Assembly: GCA_036394195.1 (NCBI GenBank)
Contig: DASWFO010000240.1
Span: forward strand, 1 to 38,359
Direction: 5' to 3'
Length of the DNA: 38,359 nucleotides
Source of the DNA: DATJPD01 sp036394195
Lineage (GTDB): Bacteria > Pseudomonadota > Alphaproteobacteria > CACIAM-22H2
Positions within the stretch are counted from its first letter, which is position 1. Each line of letters begins with the position of its first letter. The notes under the pieces were generated by a model. That model ran no database searches, was not told where the DNA came from, and saw nothing but the letters and a program-made list of their open reading frames with translations. Both the position numbers and the translations under genes were made by a program. Positions 15,890 through 23,831 of the stretch are shown here, one piece after another.

Positions 15890-16708
15890 ATGGCTGCCGG
15901 GATCCAACCTCAAAAGCGGTCTGGGAAGCGCGACCGCGCGAAACTTGAGGCGCTGACGTCGAACGTCCCGCTGTCGAGCCGAAAATCCGGCCGCGCCTCG
16001 CGCGATCCGACGCCGGTCCGGGCTCAGCTTGCCCAGAAGCTCCGCAGCCTCATCACGGAAGGCGTTTACAAGGCCGGCGATCGCATGACCGAGCGCGCGT
16101 TGTGCGAGCGCCTCGGCGTGAGCCGGCCGTCGGTGCGCGAGGCGCTCCGTCAGCTCGAGGCGGAAGGCCTCATCGACATCCTCCCCAACCGCGGCCCGGT
16201 GGTGAGGATGGTGAGCGTGTCCGATGTGCTGGAGCTGTGGGAGGTGCGGACGGCGCTGGAGACTCTGATCGCACGCCGGTTTGCCACGCAGGCCACCGAG
16301 CGTCAGATCCAGGATCTGGACAAAGCCATCCGTGATTTCGACGCGGCCCTCCGCTCCAAGGATACGGGCTTCATCAAATCGACGAAGACGGCCCTCTACG
16401 AGGCGTTTGCGGCGGGCGCCAACAGCGCCATCCTCACCACGTATTTTCGGCAGGTGAACGCACGGCTGAGCTTCCTGTGGTCGTCGTCGTTGATGTTCCC
16501 CGGGCGGCCGGCCGAAAGCATCGGCGAGCTTTTTGCGCTGCTCACCGCGATCAAGAACCGCAACGCGGCGGCCGCCGAGGCGGCGATCCTGCTCCATATC
16601 GAGCATGGCAAGGCGATCGCCATGTACGGGCTGCGCGTGTTCGAGGAATCGCGGCGCATCGCCGCCCCCGGCCGCACGCGGCAAGCGGCGTCTCCGGAGA
16701 CGCAATGA
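15890..16708 (+). CDS. GntR-family regulator with FCD ligand-binding domain
   Basis: Transcription factor of 272 residues. After a 45-residue basic tail comes the GntR winged helix (about 46-110: QLAQKLRSLITEGVYKAGDRM, then the helix-turn-helix LCERLGVSRPSVREALRQLEAEGLI). The C-terminal FCD all-helical domain (about 120-250) usually binds a carboxylate through a metal held by an Asp and three His; here the first His region reads ALYEAFAAGAN rather than the common FHxxL, and the last shows LLHIEHGK. FCD regulators commonly bind TTGT-N3-ACAA palindromes, exactly the motif found at 11748-11778, 14864 and 23747. Its stop overlaps the next start (ATGA). Confidence 0.92.
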   Translation: MAAGIQPQKRSGKRDRAKLEALTSNVPLSSRKSGRASRDPTPVRAQLAQKLRSLITEGVYKAGDRMTERALCERLGVSRPSVREALRQLEAEGLIDILPNRGPVVRMVSVSDVLELWEVRTALETLIARRFATQATERQIQDLDKAIRDFDAALRSKDTGFIKSTKTALYEAFAAGANSAILTTYFRQVNARLSFLWSSSLMFPGRPAESIGELFALLTAIKNRNAAAAEAAILLHIEHGKAIAMYGLRVFEESRRIAAPGRTRQAASPETQ

Positions 16709-17982
16709 TGGCCGGCGCCGGCCAGCCCATGACGGCGGTTCAGAAGGTGATGGCGCGCGCCTCCGGACAGGCTCACGTCGCGGTCGGGGACGTGGTCCAT
16801 CCCGAACCCGAGCTGGTGATCATTCACGACGGTTACGTGGAATCGGCCCGCGCCGAGCTTGCGAAGCTGGGTTATGCCCGCATCACCCGGCCCGAGCGCG
16901 TGATGTTCGTGACCGACCACGAAGTCTCTTATGCCTCGCAACGGGCGGTGGAGCGGGGACGGAACATCCGTCGCATCGCGGAGGAATGGAAGGTCGGCCA
17001 CTTCTTCGACGTGGGACGCGGCGGGCACGGTCACATCTATCCGATGGAGGCCGGGCATGTCCGGCCCGGCATGTTCCTGTTCGCCTACGACATGCACTGC
17101 ACCAACTTCGGCGCGATCGGCGCCGTGGCGGTCGGGGCGGGTGCTGAAATCACCACCGTCCTGGCGACGGGCACGCTGTGGACCGAGGTGCCGGAAAGCG
17201 TGCGCGTGGAACTGGATGGGACGCTCCGGCCCGGCGCCCACGCGCGCGATGTGGGCTTCCTCCTCGCGAAGGGATTTACCCAGGGCAGCTGGGATGTCGA
17301 CCACGACAACCGGGTCATCGAGTTCGCGGGTTCCGGAATCGCGAGCTTCGATCTCGCCTCGCGCGTGGCGCTGTGCAACACGCTCACCGAAATCGGGGTT
17401 GCGAACGTGGTGTTCGCGGCACCGCCGCCCGGCCTCGATGTGTCCGAGGCGGCCGATTTCACCAGCGACCCGCAGGCCGCTTACGCCGGCCGCGTGCGCT
17501 TGAACCTGTCCGAGATCAAGCCGCAGGTGGCACTGCCGGGCAGCCCGGACCGCGCCGCCGATATCGAGCACGTCGTCGGCACGCCGATCGATCACGCCTT
17601 CATCGGTGCGTGCGGCTCCGCCATGTACGAGGATTTCGCGGCCGCGGCGAGCATGATGCGCGGCCGGCGCATCGCCGACCGAGTGCGCATGTTCATCGGA
17701 CCCGGGACGAACGCCATCGCGCAGCGGCTCGCGGACGACGGCATCATTCAGGCGTTCATCGAAGCCGGCGCGATGGTGCTGCCGCCGGGCTGCGGTCCGT
17801 GCGCGGGCGGCGCCATGGCGCCGCTCGGCCCGAAGGAAGTCTCGATCTCTACGGCCGCAACCAACCATTCCGGACGCTTCGGGGCAAAAGACGGCGAGGT
17901 TTATCTCGGCAGCCCATTGACGGTCGCCGCCTCGGCCGTGGCCGGCCGGCTGGTCGACCCCAGTCAGTTCTTCGGACGCTAG
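16705..17982 (+). CDS. Aconitase-superfamily dehydratase large subunit (LeuC-like)
   Basis: Iron-sulfur hydro-lyase subunit of about 425 residues. The three 4Fe-4S cysteines are visible as Cys303 (FIGACGSAM), Cys363 and Cys366 (GCGPCAGG). Other family marks are YDMHCTNFGAIGAVAVGAG, the variant of the GDSHTxTxGAxG motif, and TNHSGRFG…YLGSPLTVAASAVAGRLVDP at the C-terminus. With the next gene it forms a two-subunit enzyme like isopropylmalate dehydratase, homoaconitase or dimethylmaleate hydratase. It is too diverged, and sits in the wrong context, to be leucine-biosynthetic LeuC. Its ATG overlaps the GntR stop codon (16705-16708), giving translational coupling. Confidence 0.88.
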   Translation: MMAGAGQPMTAVQKVMARASGQAHVAVGDVVHPEPELVIIHDGYVESARAELAKLGYARITRPERVMFVTDHEVSYASQRAVERGRNIRRIAEEWKVGHFFDVGRGGHGHIYPMEAGHVRPGMFLFAYDMHCTNFGAIGAVAVGAGAEITTVLATGTLWTEVPESVRVELDGTLRPGAHARDVGFLLAKGFTQGSWDVDHDNRVIEFAGSGIASFDLASRVALCNTLTEIGVANVVFAAPPPGLDVSEAADFTSDPQAAYAGRVRLNLSEIKPQVALPGSPDRAADIEHVVGTPIDHAFIGACGSAMYEDFAAAASMMRGRRIADRVRMFIGPGTNAIAQRLADDGIIQAFIEAGAMVLPPGCGPCAGGAMAPLGPKEVSISTAATNHSGRFGAKDGEVYLGSPLTVAASAVAGRLVDPSQFFGR

Positions 17983-17992
17983 GAGAGAGCGG

Positions 17993-18547
17993 ATGGAACC
18001 GTCGTTCAAGAAGCGCGGCACATGCCATCTCTTCGGAGATGAAATTCCGCTCGATGAAGGGATCATGGCGTTCAAGTTCGCGATCGAGCGCGTCAACGAT
18101 CCCAAGCTGCTCATCCCCCATCTGTTCGAGCAGGTCGATCCGACCTTTGCCGGGCGCGTGAAACCGGGCGATATCGTGATCGCGGGCAAGAGCTTCGGCT
18201 GCGGGAAGCCGCATATTCAAGGCTTCGTGGCCATGGCCGCGCTCGGGCTGGGCGTGCTCTGCCAGTCGATGCCGCACAAGTCGCTGCGGCGCGCCGTGGC
18301 GGCTGGATTGCCGGTTCTGACCGGCTGCGTCGGCTTGACCCAGTTCGCCAGCAACGGCAACGAGGTCGAGATTGATTTCACGAGCGGGGCGGCGCGGAAC
18401 CTGTCGACCGGCATCGTCGCCCAGTTCTCGCCTCTGCCGCCGATCCTGCAGGACATATTGGCCCACGGCGGCAGTGCCGGCAGCCTGCGGGCCTGGCTTC
18501 AGGCCCATCCGGAGCTGGCCGCGGCACACGTGGCACCGGCGGCCTGA
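17993..18547 (+). CDS. Aconitase-superfamily dehydratase small subunit (LeuD-like), altered active-site motif
   Basis: Swivel-domain subunit of 184 residues that should cap the active site of the preceding large subunit, 10 bases upstream. The fold is recognisable: RGTCHLFGDEIPLD…, PGDIVIAGKSFGCGKPHIQGFVAMAALGLGVLC, then a late beta segment (NEVEIDFTSGAARNLSTG). In LeuD/aconitase the loop reads FGxGSSREHA, where a Ser acts as base and the Arg binds substrate; here residues 68-77 read FGCGKPHIQG, so the Ser-Ser-Arg triad is replaced by Lys72-Pro73-His74. Either the chemistry is rearranged or this is a distinct substrate subclass. Confidence 0.83.
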   Translation: MEPSFKKRGTCHLFGDEIPLDEGIMAFKFAIERVNDPKLLIPHLFEQVDPTFAGRVKPGDIVIAGKSFGCGKPHIQGFVAMAALGLGVLCQSMPHKSLRRAVAAGLPVLTGCVGLTQFASNGNEVEIDFTSGAARNLSTGIVAQFSPLPPILQDILAHGGSAGSLRAWLQAHPELAAAHVAPAA

Positions 18548-18583
18548 ACCAACCGGCACCGAGCGACCAGGGGTGAACGATCG

Positions 18584-19402
18584 ATGAGCGCGTCAGCTGG
18601 GGCCGGCAATCCGGTCATGATCATGGTGGCCCCGAATGGCGCGCGGTCCCTGAAGAAAGACAACCCGGCGATCCCGATTTCGCCGAAAGAGATCGCCGAA
18701 GAGGTGATCCGCTGCGCCGGTGCCGGCGCGTCTATCGCCCATATTCACGCCCGCCAGCCGGACGGACAGCCGACGCAGTCGATTGAGGTCTTTCGCGAGA
18801 TCGTCGAGCGGATCCGGGAGCGCAGCGATATCGTGCTGCAAATCTCGCTGGGCACCCGCGGCTTCACGGTCGAGCAGGCCATCGAGCCGGTCGACCTCAG
18901 GCCGGAGATGGTCTCCCTGCCGCTGGAAGCCTATCAGGGCAGCGATGCCGCCGCTCAGGATGGCGTCCGCCGCATGGCGATCCACATTCGCGACCGCGGC
19001 GTCCGCCCCGAGCTGTCGGTCTACGACGACCGGATGCTGCAGGGCGCGCTCGGACTGATTCGCCAGGGCGCGATCGAGCTGCCGGCCTTTTTTGGTTTGA
19101 TCATGAGGGATCCCCCGTCGATGCGGCAGGGTTCCGAGGCGCTCATGGCGCTCGCCGATGCGCTGCCCAAGGGATCGGAATGGTGGGTCGCGCGCGGCGG
19201 GCGCTTCGGCTTGGACCTGCGCGCCTTTGCGATCGCGCTGGGTGGTCATGTGCGGGTCGGGTTCGAGGATTCAGTCCTCGATTTCGACATGAGCCGCCCT
19301 GCGGCGAGCAACGCCTATCTCGTCGAACGTATCGCCACGTTATGCAGCGTCCTGGGCCGGCCGGTCGCGACCGCCGCCGCGGCGCGGGCAAAGCTGACGT
19401 GA
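18584..19402 (+). CDS. BKACE (DUF849) family enzyme, second paralogue
   Basis: Zinc TIM-barrel protein of 272 residues, shorter and divergent from the BKACE at 12570. Zinc ligands fit His53 and His55 (IAHIHARQPDG) and Glu228 (GGHVRVGFEDS). The N-terminal IMVAPNGARSLKKDNPAIPISPKEIAEE is typical of DUF849 proteins. It follows the dehydratase pair with a 36-base gap and is followed by a Bug gene 14 bases on, so it belongs to the same transcript. Two different BKACEs in one regulon suggest two successive chain-cleavage or CoA-exchange steps, or two substrates. Confidence 0.85.
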   Translation: MSASAGAGNPVMIMVAPNGARSLKKDNPAIPISPKEIAEEVIRCAGAGASIAHIHARQPDGQPTQSIEVFREIVERIRERSDIVLQISLGTRGFTVEQAIEPVDLRPEMVSLPLEAYQGSDAAAQDGVRRMAIHIRDRGVRPELSVYDDRMLQGALGLIRQGAIELPAFFGLIMRDPPSMRQGSEALMALADALPKGSEWWVARGGRFGLDLRAFAIALGGHVRVGFEDSVLDFDMSRPAASNAYLVERIATLCSVLGRPVATAAAARAKLT

Positions 19403-19416
19403 CTGGGAGGAAGCGA

Positions 19417-20406
19417 TTGAAGAGGGCGCTTAGACACGCGTTTGCCGGACTGTTCGCCGCTCTGGCTGCGACCACAGTCTTTATCGGCCCATCCGCCGCG
19501 GCGGATGGTTATCCGACCAGACCCGTGAAAGTCTATGTCGGCTTCGCGCCGGGCGGCAGCGTCGACCTGATGGCGCGCTTTTATGGGAAGCGGTTCGCCG
19601 AAGCGTTGGGGGGATCGTTTGTCGTCGAAAACCGTCCAGGTGCCGGCGGCAACATTGCCGCCGAGCTCGTGGCGAAGGCGAAACCCGACGGCTATACGCT
19701 GTTGCTGACCAGCGTCGTTCATTCGATCAACGCCAGCCTCTATCACTCGCTGCGCTACGACGCGGCGAAGGACTTCGCGGCCATCAGCCCGGTCGGCCTG
19801 GCGCCTAACGGGATCTTCGTCGCCCCCTCGCTCCCGATCCGCACCCTGGCCGAACTGGTGACGTATGCGAAAGCGCACCCCGGCGAGCTGTTCTACGCCT
19901 CGGCCGGTAGCGGCACGCTGATGCATATGGGCATGGAGCTCTTTGCCGAAACCGCCGGGATCAAACTCGTCCACGTGCCCTATAACGGCACCGGCCTCGC
20001 GATCAACGCGGTGATGTCCGAACAGGTTCCGGTGCTCTCCAGCGGGTTCGGCTCGGCGGAGCCTTACGCCGAGAGCGGAAAGCTCCGGACCTTGGCGATC
20101 TCGACCGCGGAGCGCAGTCCGCTGGCGCCCGACGTGCCCACCGCTGCCGAGGCCGCCGGGCTGCCCGGTTACGAAGCCGTGGGCTGGATGGGTCTGCTCG
20201 CGCCGTCCGGCACGCCCGCTGACATTGTCGCGACATTGAATGCCGAGATCCTGCGCGTCCAGAAATCTCCGGACGTCCCCGACTGGCTGGCGAAGCAGGG
20301 AATCACGCCCTATTACCTCTCGGCCGACGCCTTTGGGCAGCTGATCAAGACGGACGTCGAGAAGTGGCGCAAAGTCGTGCGGGAAACCGGCGTGAAGGCC
20401 GATTAG
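19417..20406 (+). CDS. Bug/TctC-family periplasmic solute-binding protein (copy 1)
   Basis: Tripartite tricarboxylate receptor-type protein of 329 residues. A TTG at 19417, 6 bases after GGGAGG, is the only start that gives a proper signal peptide (MKRALRHAFAGLFAALAATT…SAAA); the open frame upstream runs through the BKACE gene and is not used. The core has YPTRPVKVYVGFAPGG, GGNIAAELVAKAKPDGYTLLLTS and HVPYNGTG, the Bug-family signatures of the ligand loop. Bug proteins bind carboxylates or amides. No tctA/tctB membrane genes are present, so it may work with another transporter or as a sensor. Confidence 0.88.
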   Translation: MKRALRHAFAGLFAALAATTVFIGPSAAADGYPTRPVKVYVGFAPGGSVDLMARFYGKRFAEALGGSFVVENRPGAGGNIAAELVAKAKPDGYTLLLTSVVHSINASLYHSLRYDAAKDFAAISPVGLAPNGIFVAPSLPIRTLAELVTYAKAHPGELFYASAGSGTLMHMGMELFAETAGIKLVHVPYNGTGLAINAVMSEQVPVLSSGFGSAEPYAESGKLRTLAISTAERSPLAPDVPTAAEAAGLPGYEAVGWMGLLAPSGTPADIVATLNAEILRVQKSPDVPDWLAKQGITPYYLSADAFGQLIKTDVEKWRKVVRETGVKAD

Positions 20407-20441
20407 GCCCTTCCCGATATCAGAGCGAGAGGAGCGAGCAT

Positions 20442-21188
20442 ATGGCGTTCAGCATGTGGCGGGGCACGGTCGGTCTGATCAAGCCCACCTACCGGCCCGG
20501 GAGCACCGAGGACCTCATCCGCATGCTGCCTGACGGCATCGGCGTCATCCCGATGCACCTCAACATCCGCAAGGGAACGCGGGATGAATTCTCCCAGGCC
20601 ATCCCCTTGTACGAGGAAAAAATCGCCGAGCTCGTCGAAATCGGGGTCGATCTCGTTCACCCGGCGGGCGCGCCGCCCTTCCTGCTGCTCGGATACAAAG
20701 GCGAGCAGGAGCTGCTGAGGCGATGGGAAGCCAAATACAAAACGCCGGTGTTCACGAACGGGAGCAATCAGGTCAACGCGTTCCACGCGCTCAAGGTGAA
20801 GCGGTTTATCGGAGTCAGCTACTTCCGGGGTGAGATCAACGCGAGCTTCGGCAAATATTTCCAGGAAGCGGGATTCGACGTTCTAGCCATGGTCGGCTTC
20901 GACGTCGACTTCGACCAGGTCGAAACCTTGTCGAGCACGGAGATCTACCGCTTTATCCGGCAGCTGTATCTCAAGCATCGAGGCGCCGAAGCGATCTACA
21001 TGCTCGGGCCGGCGTGGCGGACGCTCGATATCATCGAGCTGATGGAGCGGGATTTCGGAATCCCGGTCGTTCACCACATTCCGGCGCAGAGCTGGGAAAT
21101 CCAAAGACGGCTGCTTGTCCGTCAACCCTTCAAGGGATTGGGCCGGCTGATCGGCGAGATGCCGGACCTGCCGTCCGGCGGGGCGTGA
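20442..21188 (+). CDS. Asp/Glu racemase superfamily protein lacking both catalytic cysteines (copy 2)
   Basis: Protein of 248 residues with no cysteine at all. ATG 20442 follows AGGAG by 8 bases. The fold matches the maleate isomerase/arylmalonate decarboxylase group: VGLIKPTYRPGS at the start, VDLVHPAGAPPFLLLG (73-84) at the first active-site loop and AIYMLGPAWRTLD (185-195) at the second, ending HHIPAQSWEIQRRLL. Both positions that hold Cys in racemases and isomerases are replaced (Gly76; Gly189-Pro190). It is closely related to the protein at 22205, which shares HPAG, GPAW and HH[IV]PAQSWEIQRRL. Function unknown; different catalysis or a binding role is possible. Confidence 0.7.
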   Translation: MAFSMWRGTVGLIKPTYRPGSTEDLIRMLPDGIGVIPMHLNIRKGTRDEFSQAIPLYEEKIAELVEIGVDLVHPAGAPPFLLLGYKGEQELLRRWEAKYKTPVFTNGSNQVNAFHALKVKRFIGVSYFRGEINASFGKYFQEAGFDVLAMVGFDVDFDQVETLSSTEIYRFIRQLYLKHRGAEAIYMLGPAWRTLDIIELMERDFGIPVVHHIPAQSWEIQRRLLVRQPFKGLGRLIGEMPDLPSGGA

Positions 21189-21201
21189 CGGGAAGCAGCA
21201 C

Positions 21202-22194
21202 CTACCAGCGCCAACCCGGGGCGCCGCGGAGGTTGACGACGTAGGCCCCTGGCCAGCGTCCTTCGGACAGGTCAATCAGGATTCGCGCGGTTGTGACCTG
21301 CAGCTCGCGGAGGGAGTCATCGTCCAGGCCGGCGATATGCGGGCTCAGCAGGACGTTCTCGAGCTGCAGCAGCGGGTTGTCCGGTGCCGGCGGTTCGGTG
21401 GCGAACACGTCGAGACCGGCGCCGGCCAGCCGGCCGTCCACGAGGGCGGTGTGAAGCGCCCGTTCATCCACCAATCCGCCCCGTGAGGTGTTGATCAGGA
21501 TCGCACCGGGCTTCATCAGCGACAGCGTCTGTCGGTTGATCAGGTTTCGTGTCTCGGCCGTGAGCGGAAGATGCAGCGACAGGACGTCGCTGTTCCGCAG
21601 CACATCCTCGAGGCTCGCCAGTTCGACTCCGTGCGCGGCGGCGAACGCGCGGTCGGGGTTGCGCGCCGTGGCTATGACCTTAAGCTGCAGTCCGGCGATC
21701 CGTAGGACAAGCGCCTGGGCGATGCGGCCGAACCCCACGAGGCCAAGCGTCCGGCGGGCGAGTCGCGGCAGTGGAAGCTTGGTCCAGGCTTCGCCGCGGC
21801 GGACCATCAGGTCACGGCGCGGAAAGCCGCGGGCAACCGCGAGCAGCATGGCCAGCGTATGCTCCGCGACGGCTTCGTGATTGGTCCCCGGCGTCGCCGC
21901 GACGACGATGCCGCGCTCGTCCGCGGTTCGGAGATCGATTGCGTCATAGCCCGCGCCGCAGCGCACGATGGCTCGGAGCCGGGGCGCCCCGCGGATGACG
22001 TCGGGCGTGTAAGCCTCCGTGCCCGCGATCGCCGCGTCCACATCTCCTATCATGGCGGCTAGGCTGTCAGGGCGGCTCGTGTCCGCACCTCGAGGCGGCA
22101 GGCGAATATCGAAGCCGGCGTCACGCAGCAGCGCGATATGCGGACCTACGCTGTGCAGGAGAGGGGGGACGAGGAGGACGGAGCGCGCGCTCAC
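21202..22194 (-). CDS. D-isomer-specific 2-hydroxyacid dehydrogenase (NAD)
   Basis: Dehydrogenase of 330 residues that should interconvert a D-2-hydroxy acid and the 2-keto acid. The Rossmann motif is GLVGFGRIAQAL (GxGxxx variant). Catalytic-domain motifs include RCGAGYDAIDL, the substrate-binding NTSRGGLVDERAL with its Arg, FATEPP with the Glu, and the His in LLSPHIAGLDDDS. It starts at a GTG just after the Asp/Glu racemase-like gene (10 bases) and is the last gene of the leftward unit DLH-racemase-dehydrogenase. It converges with copy 2 of the racemase-like gene. Phosphoglycerate dehydrogenase-like in sequence; substrate probably the pathway hydroxyacid. Confidence 0.9.
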   Translation of the reverse strand: MSARSVLLVPPLLHSVGPHIALLRDAGFDIRLPPRGADTSRPDSLAAMIGDVDAAIAGTEAYTPDVIRGAPRLRAIVRCGAGYDAIDLRTADERGIVVAATPGTNHEAVAEHTLAMLLAVARGFPRRDLMVRRGEAWTKLPLPRLARRTLGLVGFGRIAQALVLRIAGLQLKVIATARNPDRAFAAAHGVELASLEDVLRNSDVLSLHLPLTAETRNLINRQTLSLMKPGAILINTSRGGLVDERALHTALVDGRLAGAGLDVFATEPPAPDNPLLQLENVLLSPHIAGLDDDSLRELQVTTARILIDLSEGRWPGAYVVNLRGAPGWRW

Positions 22195-22204
22195 CCGGAA
22201 ACAC

Positions 22205-22915
22205 TCACGGCATGTCCCGAACGAGTCGTCCGTAGCCTTGCACCGGACGCCGGAAGCCCAGGCGCCTCTGAATCTCCCAGCTCTGTGCCGGAACGTGGTG
22301 GATGACAGGAATGCCGTAAGTGTCTTCGAGCTCGTCCAACATGTCGAGCGTTGCGCGCCACGCCGGACCGATCAGCCACAGGGCGTCAGCGTCGCGGCGG
22401 TGCCGGCCATGAAGGGCGTCGAAGAATTTCCGAAGTACGGCGGCGTCCGTTTTCGGCACCTCCGCGAAGGGCGCATCGAACCCGATCGCTTCAAGCACCT
22501 CAAAGCCCGCTACGACAAGATACCTCGCAAACGACTGATTCAGGTCGCCCGGGAAATAGCTGGCGGCGATGATGCGCTTTACCCCGAAGGCGTTGAGCGC
22601 GTTCACTTGGCTTGTTCCGGTGGTGAAAATAGGAATGCCATGCCGCTGTTCCCATTTGTCGATCAGCGCGCGTTCGCCCTCGCGGCCCAGGAGCAAAAAG
22701 GGGACGCCTGCCGGGTGGATGAGGTCCACGCGAAGCGCCGCCATCTCGGCGACCTTCCCTTCGAAGTCGGCGAACGACCGCTCGAGCTCCTCGCGGGTAC
22801 CCCGGGCGATATTACAACCGGCATGCGCCAGCTCGATCTCCTTGGGCAGCATCATCACCAGCTCCTCGGCGCGCCCGGGGCGGGTGCTCGGTTTGATCAC
22901 GCCGACGGTCGGCAT
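22205..22915 (-). CDS. Asp/Glu racemase superfamily protein lacking catalytic cysteines (copy 3)
   Basis: Protein of 236 residues. The ATG at 22915 overlaps the upstream stop as TGATG, so translation is coupled; the longer open frame upstream only shadows that gene. It begins MPTVGVIKPSTRPG and has VDLIHPAGVPFLLLG (first loop, Gly70 where Cys is expected) and WLIGPAWRATLDML (second loop, 183-186) and ends PVIHHVPAQSWEIQRRL. The only cysteine is Cys34, away from both loops. It is a clear paralogue of the protein at 20442, but encoded in a different transcription unit of the same regulon. Confidence 0.7.
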   Translation of the reverse strand: MPTVGVIKPSTRPGRAEELVMMLPKEIELAHAGCNIARGTREELERSFADFEGKVAEMAALRVDLIHPAGVPFLLLGREGERALIDKWEQRHGIPIFTTGTSQVNALNAFGVKRIIAASYFPGDLNQSFARYLVVAGFEVLEAIGFDAPFAEVPKTDAAVLRKFFDALHGRHRRDADALWLIGPAWRATLDMLDELEDTYGIPVIHHVPAQSWEIQRRLGFRRPVQGYGRLVRDMP

Positions 22916-23688
22916 CACAAAGCCTCGGGGCGCAGCTGGCGGATCAGCATCGCGGATATCTCCCTCCAGTCCTGATCGGTGGCATCCTGATCGAATACAT
23001 CGCGGTCCGGCATCGCATAGCTGTGCTGCGCGTCCGCATGCACCCGCCGCTGATAGCGGACGCTGCAGCCGGCCAGGGCTTCGTCGAGCCGCTGCACGAC
23101 GTCTGGGCGGGCGTATCTGTCCCGGCCCGCGTGCCCACAATAGATCTCGCCGGCCGCGCGCCGGGCCAGGAGATGCGGCGAGGTCTCGCCGTCCTTGACG
23201 AGATCGGTCCCATGCAGACACGCCGCCGCGCGGAAGCGGTCGGGAAACGTCCCGGCGGCGCACAGCGCATGGCGTCCGCCCATGCAGTAGCCCACGGCGC
23301 CGAACGGCCCCGGCCTGACCGGCTCGCCTTGAGTCATGAACTGGAGCAGAAACGCCGTATCCCAGATGACCATCGCGTCGCTGAGCTTGTTCATCGCCGC
23401 TCGCAAGGCGATCTGGCGCTCGGGGTCGAGGTCGGTGAAGGACAACCCCTTGCCGGCGTCGTCGTGTGCGGCGTACCGGACCTTGCCGCCGCGGTAGTAG
23501 AGGTCAGGAAGCACGCAGTAATACCCCGCCGCCGCGATCCTGCGCGCGATGTCGGTGACGGCAGTGCGCATTCCCCACATGTCCATGTAAAGCATCACCG
23601 CCGGGAAGGGGCCGCCGGCGCTCGGATGGGCGATGAATGTCTCCATCTCGCCGCCCTCCCTGCGCAGCTGGATTGTGCGTTCGATCAT
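22915..23688 (-). CDS. Dienelactone hydrolase family protein
   Basis: Alpha/beta hydrolase of 257 residues with the Cys-Asp-His triad of dienelactone hydrolases: Cys135 in GYCMGGRH, Asp190 in GHAGRDRYARPD and His222 in DAQHSYAMPDRD. Classical members open dienelactones to maleylacetate in chloro- or hydroxy-catechol routes; others hydrolyse unrelated esters. It is the first gene of a leftward unit that shares the palindromic operator region with the rightward Bug-hydrolase-dioxygenase unit. A maleylacetate-type product would fit with the maleate-like enzymes nearby, but that is inference. Confidence 0.9.
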   Translation of the reverse strand: MIERTIQLRREGGEMETFIAHPSAGGPFPAVMLYMDMWGMRTAVTDIARRIAAAGYYCVLPDLYYRGGKVRYAAHDDAGKGLSFTDLDPERQIALRAAMNKLSDAMVIWDTAFLLQFMTQGEPVRPGPFGAVGYCMGGRHALCAAGTFPDRFRAAACLHGTDLVKDGETSPHLLARRAAGEIYCGHAGRDRYARPDVVQRLDEALAGCSVRYQRRVHADAQHSYAMPDRDVFDQDATDQDWREISAMLIRQLRPEAL

Positions 23689-23730
23689 GTGCGGCGCTCG
23701 TCCGGCCTCCCTCCGGTTGAACTGACCTGG

Positions 23731-23790
23731 ACAATAACGCCTTATGGATTGTCAGACAATCATTGACACGGCGCCTCGGGCAGGTACGAT
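23731..23790. promoter_or_regulatory. Shared operator with divergent promoters
   Basis: The palindrome GATTGTC-A-GACAATC sits at 23747-23761, identical to the one at 14864. Rightwards: TTGACA (23763-23768), 16 bases, TACGAT (23785-23790). Leftwards: TTGTCT (complement of 23754-23759, inside the operator), 17 bases, TATTGT (complement of 23731-23736). One bound dimer could therefore silence both the DLH unit and the Bug/dioxygenase unit. Confidence 0.7.
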
Positions 23791-23831
23791 GCGCGACTGA
23801 AAACGAATCCTCAGGGAGGAGCGCGGTTACG

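Noticed and set aside
16477..16704. N-terminal extension of the aconitase-like large subunit
   Set aside because: It reads through the GntR coding region out of frame; the ATGATG at 16705 overlapping the GntR stop is the natural coupled start.
16705..18547. Leucine-biosynthesis LeuCD
   Set aside because: Regulator overlap, catabolic neighbours and the altered small-subunit loop argue against a biosynthetic isopropylmalate dehydratase.
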